Source: Planctomycetota bacterium
GTDB lineage: Bacteria > Planctomycetota > B129-G9
Length of the DNA stretch: 6,559 bases
NCBI GenBank assembly: GCA_003644325.1
Contig: QNCA01000079.1
Span: 1 to 6,559 of the forward strand
Direction: 5' to 3'
Shown piece after piece: positions 1 to 5,996 of this stretch (positions are counted from its first letter, which is position 1; each line of letters opens with the position of its first letter). The notes below the pieces were generated by a model that worked only from the letters and a program-made list of their open reading frames with translations, was not told the origin of the DNA and made no database searches. The position numbers and the translations under genes were made by a program.

Positions 1-139
1 AGTCACTAATCTACGAATCTCGTTCGGCCGGCTCACGAGATTCCGCCCGTTCCGGGTCCTCGCCCTGAGGACCCGTCAGGGTCCGAACGGGTAATTAGTG
101 ACAGTCACCGAGGTTAGCAAAAGCCAGTCAACTTGAGTA
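1..139. repeat. Palindromic intergenic repeat, copy A (left end cut by window edge)
   Basis: The left arm GTCACTAAT (2-10) is the exact reverse complement of ATTAGTGAC (94-102). The right arm continues as GTGACAGTCACC (98-109), itself a near-perfect palindrome around a central A. The interior holds further inverted pairs: AATCTCG with CGAGATT, CCCGTTC with GAACGGG, and GGGTCCT with AGGACCC. Outside the right arm is a non-palindromic tail (110-139) containing GGTTAGCAAAAGCC and CAGTCAACTTGAGTA. Positions 91-139 match 5837-5885 of copy C at 48 of 49 bases. The outer part of the left arm lies before base 1. No open reading frame belongs to it. It resembles REP/BIME-type or MITE-type non-autonomous repeats; family assignment is inference. 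Confidence 0.8.
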
Positions 140-145
140 CATGGG

Positions 146-178
146 AAAAGCCGGACACGATTCGGTGTCCGGCTTTTT
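146..178 (-). terminator. Rho-independent terminator of the acyl-CoA dehydrogenase gene
   Basis: A 13-bp perfect stem, AAAAGCCGGACAC (146-158) with GTGTCCGGCTTTT (165-177), encloses a 6-base GATTCG loop. Read leftward, the GC-rich stem ends in TTTT (149-146). It begins about 32 bases after the leftward stop codon at 210-212, the expected place for that gene's terminator. Read rightward it ends in TTTTT (174-178), so it could also stop transcription entering from the other side. Confidence 0.88.
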
Positions 179-209
179 CGGGTCTTCATGGTGGCTGTGT
201 GGTGGAGAC

Positions 210-1355
210 TTACCCTTTCTTCACCATGTCGAGGGCGATGGAGATGCGCTGGATTTCGCTGGTGCCTTCGTAAAGTTCCATGATGCGCGCATCTCGGTAG
301 AGGCGCTCGACCACGTAGTCCTTGATGTAGCCGTATCCGCCGTGTATCTGGACGGCCTTGTGCGCGACCTTTGTGGAGATTTCCGAGGCGTAGAGTTTTG
401 CCATGGCGCCGGCGGTGCCGCAGGGCTTGCCCTGGTCGTACAGCCAGGCGGCCTTATAGACCAGCAGGCGCGCGGACTCGACCATGACGGCCATGTCGGC
501 GATGTGTGCCTGGATTAACTGGAAGCCGCTGATGTGCTGGCCGAACTGCTTGCGTTCTTTCGAATACGCGATGGCCTCTTCCATGGCCCTCTGCGCCACA
601 CCGACGCACTGTGCCGCGACGCCGACGCGAGCCGCATCTATGGTTGTGACCGCTACGCGGAAACCTCGGTTCTTCTTGCCGAGCAGGGCGTCCTTCGGTA
701 CGCGCATGTCCTCGAAGATCAATTCCGAAGTGGGCGAAGCCGAGATGCCCATTTTCTTCTCTATGGCGCCTACGTTGAATCCGGGGGTATCGGTATCCAC
801 CAGGAATACGGATATGCCGCGCGGCCCGCGGGAGCGGTCGGTTGCGGCGAAAAGCACCGCCATGTCGGAGACCGGGCCGTTGGTGATGAACTGTTTACGA
901 CCGTTGATAACCCAGTGGTCCCCGTCTTCAACGGCGGTGGTTTCCTGATTGCCGGCGTCGGAACCCGCATTCGGTTCGGTCAGAGCGAAGCAGCCCAGCA
1001 TCTCGCCGCTGGCGAGTTTGGGCAGGTATTTCTTCTTTTGTTCCTCGGTGCCGTAGTCGATTATGGGCAGGCCGACCAGCGAGTTGTGCAGCCCCATTGT
1101 CAGCGATACTGCGGCGCTGGCCTTGGTTATCTCTTCGGCGGCAAGGCACACCGTAACCATGTCCAGACCCGAGCCGCCGTACTCCTCCGGTATGATCATG
1201 CCCAGAAAACCGAGTTCCGCCATCTTCATTATTAATTCCTTGGGGTACTCGCCCGATTCGTCTATTTCCGTCTCGATCGGTTTGATTTGCTCCTCGGCGA
1301 ACTCCCGGGCCGTGTCGCGAATCATCAGTTGTTCTTCTGTGAAATGGAAGTCCAC
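210..1355 (-). CDS. Acyl-CoA dehydrogenase (short/branched-chain type)
   Basis: FAD-dependent flavoenzyme of 381 residues that introduces an alpha,beta double bond into an acyl-CoA and passes electrons to electron-transfer flavoprotein, in fatty-acid or branched-chain amino-acid oxidation in the cytoplasm. The family's three parts are all present: N-terminal helical domain (about 1-118), middle beta domain with FALTEPNAGSD (123-133), and C-terminal helical domain with RKQFG (268-272), QIHGGYGY (336-343) and LYEGTSEIQR (361-370). Glu363 sits where the catalytic base of short-chain and bacterial butyryl-CoA type enzymes lies. I chose the GTG at 1355: the protein then starts at the family-typical (V/M)DFHFTEEQ, with AGGAGG five bases upstream. 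An ATG at 1460 would add 35 residues unlike the family. Length is normal. Substrate chain length cannot be read from sequence; glutaryl-CoA or isovaleryl-CoA specificity cannot be excluded. It stands alone, with no etf or other beta-oxidation gene in the window. Confidence 0.95.
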   Translation of the reverse strand: MDFHFTEEQLMIRDTAREFAEEQIKPIETEIDESGEYPKELIMKMAELGFLGMIIPEEYGGSGLDMVTVCLAAEEITKASAAVSLTMGLHNSLVGLPIIDYGTEEQKKKYLPKLASGEMLGCFALTEPNAGSDAGNQETTAVEDGDHWVINGRKQFITNGPVSDMAVLFAATDRSRGPRGISVFLVDTDTPGFNVGAIEKKMGISASPTSELIFEDMRVPKDALLGKKNRGFRVAVTTIDAARVGVAAQCVGVAQRAMEEAIAYSKERKQFGQHISGFQLIQAHIADMAVMVESARLLVYKAAWLYDQGKPCGTAGAMAKLYASEISTKVAHKAVQIHGGYGYIKDYVVERLYRDARIMELYEGTSEIQRISIALDMVKKG

Positions 1356-1360
1356 GTTTC

Positions 1361-1366
1361 CCTCCT
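1361..1366 (-). promoter_or_regulatory. Shine-Dalgarno site deciding the GTG start of the acyl-CoA dehydrogenase
   Basis: On the minus strand AGGAGG lies five bases (GAAAC) before the GTG at 1355-1353. This consensus site fixes the start there rather than at the upstream ATG at 1460, which has no comparable site. Confidence 0.85.
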
Positions 1367-1407
1367 GCAAGAAAACCAAGGATTCTGGTGAAAAATACAA
1401 AAAGGAA

Positions 1408-1416
1408 ATTCTAGCA
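1408..1416 (-). promoter_or_regulatory. Possible extended -10 promoter for the acyl-CoA dehydrogenase
   Basis: The minus strand reads TGCTAGAAT, an extended -10 (TGn plus TAGAAT, one mismatch to TATAAT), about 53 bases upstream of the GTG start. The only -35-like hexamer nearby, GCGTTG at 1429-1434, is poor and 15 bases away, so the call rests on the -10 alone. Confidence 0.35.
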
Positions 1417-1486
1417 TTCAGTGCGGCGCAACGCCAGCAAAAAACCGGCCGGGGGGGCATGTAAGAATCCCGGGCACTGCCGGCAC

Positions 1487-1605
1487 GGTGACAGTCACCA
1501 TCTACGAGCCAGCCCCCGACAAGTCGGGGTTGCGCTCCGCCCGTTCCCCGTACGGGTCAGGGTCCGAAGGGCAATTCGGGTTTGACCCAGCCTGCCCGTA
1601 CGGGC
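1487..1605. repeat. Palindromic intergenic repeat, copy B (degraded right half)
   Basis: It starts like copy C: GGTGACAGTCACC (1487-1499) followed by ATCTACGA, one A shorter than copy C. Next comes the hairpin CCCCGAC-AA-GTCGGGG (1514-1529). Two blocks match the interior of copy A: TCCGCCCGTTCC (1536-1547 and 42-53) and GTCAGGGTCCGAA (1556-1568 and 75-87). The right arm GTGACAGTCACC and the 30-base tail are missing; in their place are GCAATTCGGG and two CCCGTACGGG palindromes (1547-1556 and 1595-1604). It is best read as a decayed or recombined copy in the gap between the divergent acyl-CoA dehydrogenase and rpsO genes. The right boundary is approximate. Confidence 0.65.
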
Positions 1606-1753
1606 CGCTCGCGCCACCTCCCCCCCAACTTTACGCACGCCCCCTTGCCGTTCGCTACGTTTGCAAAGCAGGCGTTTCTCGGCCTGTATGTCAGATGCAT
1701 GTTGCCCCAAGAATCAGGACGGAGATTTTTCCCCATAATTCCGATAAATTTAG

Positions 1754-1781
1754 TTTACTTTTGCGAATGTGATGGTATAAT
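1754..1781 (+). promoter_or_regulatory. rpsO promoter
   Basis: A consensus -10 TATAAT (1776-1781) is preceded by TGG (1773-1775), forming an extended -10. TTTACT (1754-1759, four of six matches to TTGACA) lies 16 bases upstream as the -35. The surrounding DNA is AT-rich compared with its neighbours. Transcription would begin near 1787, leaving a leader of about 95 bases before rpsO. A housekeeping sigma70-type factor is implied. Confidence 0.85.
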
Positions 1782-1785
1782 ACGG

Positions 1786-1860
1786 CACTCGACTTTAGAG
1801 TGTGAGGGTGGGATGTTCGCTTTGCGAGAGTCCCGATGTGGGGCTGCGATGAGCACGCCC
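1786..1860 (+). promoter_or_regulatory. Structured rpsO leader, possible S15 autoregulatory site
   Basis: Three hairpins follow one another in the predicted 5' untranslated region. They are CACTC/GAGTG (1786-1790 with 1798-1802), GGGA..TCGC/GCGA..TCCC (1810-1834 with a UUU loop and an internal loop), and GGGCTGC/GCAcGCCC (1841-1847 with 1853-1860, one bulged C). The start codon at 1883 has only a weak Shine-Dalgarno (GGAA near 1872-1875). S15 is known to repress its own translation through leader structures in several bacteria, with sequence and fold differing between lineages. Assigning that role here is inference from position and structure. Confidence 0.45.
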
Positions 1861-1882
1861 GGCCGAGATACGGAATAGTTGC

Positions 1883-2152
1883 ATGAATCTGCAGCGAGAG
1901 AAAAAGCAGGAAATCATTGAAAATTTCAAGCGCGGAGAGGCGGATACCGGCTCCTCCGAGGTGCAAGTTGCTCTGCTTACCGAGAAGATAAATCAGTTGA
2001 CGAGCCACCTCAAGGTTCACAAGAAGGATTTTGCCACGCGCCGCGGCCTGCTGATGATGGTAAGCAAGCGCGCCGCGTTGCTGAAGCATCTGGCAAGAAC
2101 AGACGTGAAGCGTTATGAGACTTTAATCGGCGCGCTGGGGCTTCGCAAGTAG
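1883..2152 (+). CDS. rpsO: 30S ribosomal protein S15
   Basis: S15 is a primary binder of the central domain of 16S rRNA and nucleates assembly of the 30S platform; it also forms a bridge to the 50S subunit. The 89-residue protein is full length (E. coli also has 89). The family signature is clear: TGSSEVQ (22-28), HLKVHKKDF (42-50), RRGLL (53-57) and a C-terminal LGLRK. His42 and Asp49 align with the rRNA-contacting His and Asp of characterised S15 proteins. The third contact position, Ser in E. coli, is Thr52 here, a conservative change. The ATG at 1883 gives the expected N-terminus, although its Shine-Dalgarno is weak, in keeping with translational control. It has its own strong promoter and is followed 360 bases later by pnp, the standard rpsO-pnp order in bacteria. 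Confidence 0.98.
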   Translation: MNLQREKKQEIIENFKRGEADTGSSEVQVALLTEKINQLTSHLKVHKKDFATRRGLLMMVSKRAALLKHLARTDVKRYETLIGALGLRK

Positions 2153-2155
2153 GGA

Positions 2156-2185
2156 GCCCTGTTTGCGGGCGCGCTTTAGTTTTTT
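2156..2185 (+). terminator. Weak terminator or attenuator after rpsO
   Basis: A short stem, GCCC (2156-2159) with GGGC (2167-2170), lies three bases after the rpsO stop and is followed by GCGCTTTAG and a run of six T (2180-2185). The stem is only 4 bp and the T-run is offset by nine bases, so any termination would be partial, leaving read-through into pnp. A leaky terminator at this spot is known in the E. coli rpsO-pnp operon. Confidence 0.3.
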
Positions 2186-2239
2186 GGCATGTTTGCAGTT
2201 GAGGTCGCCGTCGATTGATGGCGCGCGAACTGAAAGGCT

Positions 2240-2457
2240 GGGTTCGTATCGTTGGAGTGGCAGCATTCCAAACCCGGTTCCCCTGTTGGTAGGATTACAG
2301 GCTGCCGGGGTAACTAGCCCGTCTTATGGCTGGCGAGTTGGAAGGCTCCAGTGCTCCCGGAAAGGGAGCGTTCGAACCTTCTAACTTACGTACCTGCCTG
2401 GCAATCACTTCGCCGCTCAATCACGGCAAAATACTAATGCAGTATCGAAATACTTGC
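2240..2457 (+). promoter_or_regulatory. Structured pnp leader (multiple stem-loops)
   Basis: The rpsO-pnp gap is rich in hairpins. They are: TTGGAGTG/CATTCCAA (2252-2259 with 2264-2271, one G-U), flanked by GGGT/ACCC; CCTG/CAGG (2282-2285 with 2298-2301); CGGG/CCCG (2306-2309 with 2318-2321); a long nested stem GTTGGAAGG/CCTTCTAAC (2337-2345 with 2377-2385, one G-U) enclosing GCTCCC-GGAAA-GGGAGC (2353-2369); and GCAGTAT-CGAA-ATACtTGC (2439-2457). In E. coli the pnp leader carries an RNase III-cleaved stem through which PNPase represses itself; the nested stem here is the natural equivalent. No convincing separate pnp promoter is seen, so pnp is probably read from the rpsO promoter. No known riboswitch class is recognised. 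Confidence 0.5.
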
Positions 2458-2481
2458 GCTAAAAACACTCAGCCGCGGAGA

Positions 2482-2506
2482 TGCTCTGTCATGTATTTAC
2501 GGAGCA
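2482..2506 (+). promoter_or_regulatory. Hairpin burying the pnp Shine-Dalgarno
   Basis: TGCTCTGT (2482-2489) pairs over 8 bp (one G-U) with ACGGAGCA (2499-2506), leaving a 9-base loop. GGAG at 2501-2504, eight bases before the GTG start of pnp, is wholly inside the stem. A closed hairpin would block ribosome entry. The pairing is seen directly; a regulatory use is inference. Confidence 0.5.
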
Positions 2507-2512
2507 AGTGAA

Positions 2513-4720
<2,208 letters not shown>

Positions 4721-4759
4721 CCGCCACGGCTGTTTCGTGAAGAATGCCGCGAAGGAACA

Positions 4760-4830
4760 CACAGTTGCCGTGCATTCGTTCAGCACGCCCCACTGTGATA
4801 TATGCAAGTGTGGATGAACGAAATATTTTT
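4760..4830 (+). other. Post-pnp hairpin with possible pseudoknot or alternative terminator
   Basis: Hairpin I is CACAGT/ACTGTG (4760-4765 with 4792-4797) enclosing CGTGC/GCACG (4769-4773 with 4783-4787), with a 9-base loop, ATTCGTTCA. The loop sequence TTCGTTCA (4775-4782) is exactly complementary over 8 bases to TGAACGAA (4815-4822), which is followed by ATATTTTT (4823-4830). The RNA could therefore fold as hairpin I, as a loop-to-tail pseudoknot, or as an alternative long-loop stem ending in five T. It starts 40 bases after the pnp stop and may protect or terminate the pnp mRNA, or belong to the cold-shock gene leader. The pairings are seen; the function is inference. Confidence 0.4.
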
Positions 4831-5034
4831 GTTGGGAGGTTTTTCGACGAGACGGAACTAATTTGTTAACGATTTCAAAGCGTTTATTTCAAGAGTATTG
4901 GGCGTCATTCGCGAGGGCGTCGGGTCTGTTTCCACAGTATTCAAGGGGAGAGCCTGCCGCGCCGAGAGCGTTTTCACCCTGACGGGTGCGCCCTTTTTAC
5001 CCATTAGCAACTATTTTATCTCAGGAGTAGTACT
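4831..5034 (+). promoter_or_regulatory. Upstream region and leader of the cold-shock gene
   Basis: No gene is seen here. It holds the Shine-Dalgarno AGGAG (5023-5027), seven bases before the ATG, and a hairpin CACCC-TGAC-GGGTG (4975-4988). The hairpin's outer GCG (4968-4970) can pair with CGC (4989-4991), and TTTTT follows at 4994-4998, giving a weak terminator-like or attenuator-like element 36 bases before the start codon. GGGCGTC occurs twice (4900-4906 and 4915-4921). An AT-rich stretch at 4855-4895 probably holds the promoter, but no clean -35/-10 pair could be assigned. Long structured leaders are typical of cold-inducible csp genes; this is inference here. Confidence 0.4.
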
Positions 5035-5235
5035 ATGGCCGCAGGCACAGTTAAGTGGTTTGATTCCAAGAAGGGTTTTGGATTTATCCAGGAAGATGAC
5101 GGCGACGATATCTTCGTCCATTATTCCAACATCGCCGGCGACAGTTTCAAAACTCTCAATGAAGGCGACCGTGTAACGTTCGAAGTGGAACAGGGCAACA
5201 AAGGCCCTTTCGCAAAGAACGTTCAGAAAGAATAG
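5035..5235 (+). CDS. csp: CspA-family cold-shock protein
   Basis: A 66-residue single cold-shock domain (five-stranded OB-fold) that binds single-stranded RNA and DNA and acts as an RNA chaperone or antiterminator in the cytoplasm. Both nucleic-acid-binding motifs are present: RNP1 KGFGFI (13-18) and RNP2 DIFVHY (25-30), after the typical [11 protein letters not shown] opening. In RNP2 the last aromatic residue is Tyr where Phe is commoner, which keeps the stacking surface. Length is standard (65-70). The ATG has a near-perfect AGGAG seven bases upstream, suggesting high expression, and a strong terminator follows 18 bases after the stop. It follows pnp on the same strand but appears to be a separate unit. 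Cold induction cannot be shown from sequence; many family members are constitutive. Confidence 0.96.
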   Translation: MAAGTVKWFDSKKGFGFIQEDDGDDIFVHYSNIAGDSFKTLNEGDRVTFEVEQGNKGPFAKNVQKE

Positions 5236-5253
5236 ATCGCTGAAGCAAACCGG

Positions 5254-5287
5254 GCCCGTCCCGATAAATTCATCGGGACGGGCTTTT
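5254..5287 (+). terminator. Strong Rho-independent terminator of the cold-shock gene
   Basis: A perfect 12-bp stem, GCCCGTCCCGAT (5254-5265) with ATCGGGACGGGC (5272-5283), has a 6-base AAATTC loop and is followed by TTTT (5284-5287). It lies 18 bases after the stop codon. Confidence 0.93.
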
Positions 5288-5350
5288 CATTATCCGCCCT
5301 ACCCACTTGTGGGAGATGCGCCCCGCAACGGCCCCGATACGCCATTTTCC

Positions 5351-5379
5351 TTGACCATCCCCCGCGCACGCAGTAGAAT
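5351..5379 (+). promoter_or_regulatory. tRNA-Leu promoter
   Basis: TTGACC (5351-5356, five of six to consensus) and TAGAAT (5374-5379, five of six) are separated by exactly 17 bases. Transcription would start near 5386, about 26 bases before the mature tRNA 5' end. Confidence 0.85.
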
Positions 5380-5407
5380 AGGACATGTTACGTGAAGCAT
5401 CGGCATC

Positions 5408-5499
<92 letters not shown>

Positions 5500-5506
5500 G
5501 AAAAAT

Positions 5507-5533
5507 GACCGTCCTTTGCAGGGCGGTCTTTTT
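5507..5533 (+). terminator. Terminator of the tRNA-Leu gene
   Basis: The 8-bp stem GACCGTCC (5507-5514) with GGGCGGTC (5521-5528), one G-U pair, has the loop TTTGCA and is followed by TTTTT (5529-5533). It begins eight bases after the CCA end. A run of A (5501-5505) upstream would let it work on the other strand too. Confidence 0.92.
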
Positions 5534-5786
5534 CAAAATGGGGGTTCCCCTCCTCGCCCCGACGCATCGGGGCTCCCTCGGGATAAACTCGTCCCCGATT
5601 TACGCCTTTTTCTTCCCGCTCAGGCAGCCGATTCCCCGGATGTGAGGGATCTCAAATAGGAACTACCATTCCAATCGCCGCATTCTTCAGGGAGGATGTC
5701 CGCTTTTCAACATTACTCAAGATGACCGGCTTTTTCTGGATGATGGTGGGTGCTTGATTATAATCTGCTGTTTCACAATACCTTAC
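5534..5786. other. Non-coding stretch between tRNA-Leu terminator and repeat copy C
   Basis: No supported gene is seen. GCCCCGA-CGCA-TCGGGGC (5556-5573) is a perfect 7-bp hairpin. Its right half TCGGGG can instead pair with a second CCCCGA at 5593-5598, which is followed after nine bases by five T, so two mutually exclusive stems are possible. GGGG-GTT-CCCC at 5540-5550 is another small hairpin. The palindrome ATTATAAT (5757-5764) contains TATAAT on both strands but has no good -35. A Shine-Dalgarno-like GGGAGG before an ATG near 5697 opens only a nine-codon frame. The pairing pattern resembles the interiors of the repeats and may be a decayed relative. Confidence 0.4.
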
Positions 5787-5885
5787 GGTGACAGTCACCA
5801 ATCTACGATCCGTTCCGACAAGGTCGGAACGGCTCCGTAATTGGTGACAGTCACCGAGGTTAGCAAAAGCCAGTCAACTTGAGTA
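5787..5885. repeat. Palindromic intergenic repeat, copy C (complete)
   Basis: This is the only complete copy. The left arm GGTGACAGTCACCAAT (5787-5802) and right arm ATTGGTGACAGTCACC (5840-5855) are inverted repeats with one central mismatch, and each arm is itself a GGTGAC/GTCACC palindrome. Between them is the perfect hairpin CCGTTCCGAC-AAG-GTCGGAACGG (5810-5832). The tail (5856-5885) follows outside the right arm and is identical to that of copy A. The bases next to each arm, read inward to outward, are CGTAG-ATT (left arm, minus strand) and CGTA-ATT (right arm, plus strand), so the arms are two inverted copies of one unit. It lies between tRNA-Leu and phoU and encodes nothing. Confidence 0.85.
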
Positions 5886-5996
5886 AAAAGTGAAGAGGCA
5901 AAATATCGGAATCGCTTTAAGGAGATAGGCTGCACGGGCAGTGTCGGCGTGTGCGTATTTCCGGGGAAGACGCGATCCCGCAGAATGTGCTGTTTC

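Noticed and set aside
98..139. Integron attC site in the repeat tail
   Set aside because: No GTTRRRY core site pair in the right geometry is present, and there is no integrase or cassette gene.
534..1235. Long rightward open frames opposite the acyl-CoA dehydrogenase
   Set aside because: They are antisense to a gene with full family motifs, have no ribosome binding site, and their translations show no recognisable domain.
2351..2385. tRNA-like T arm (GTTCGAAC at 2370-2377)
   Set aside because: The bases on either side do not form a 5-bp T stem, and no acceptor or anticodon arm is present; the segment fits the nested pnp leader hairpin.
2163..2511. Small open frames in the rpsO-pnp gap (61-73 codons)
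   Set aside because: No Shine-Dalgarno and no recognisable product; the DNA is better explained by the RNA stem-loops that run through it.
4898..5176. 92-codon frame overlapping the start of the cold-shock gene
   Set aside because: It is in a different frame from the unmistakable cold-shock domain and has no ribosome binding site of its own.
5736..5764. Promoter at TATAAT (5759-5764) reading into repeat copy C
   Set aside because: The hexamer is part of the palindrome ATTATAAT, has no credible -35 at 16-18 bases, and no gene follows on that strand.
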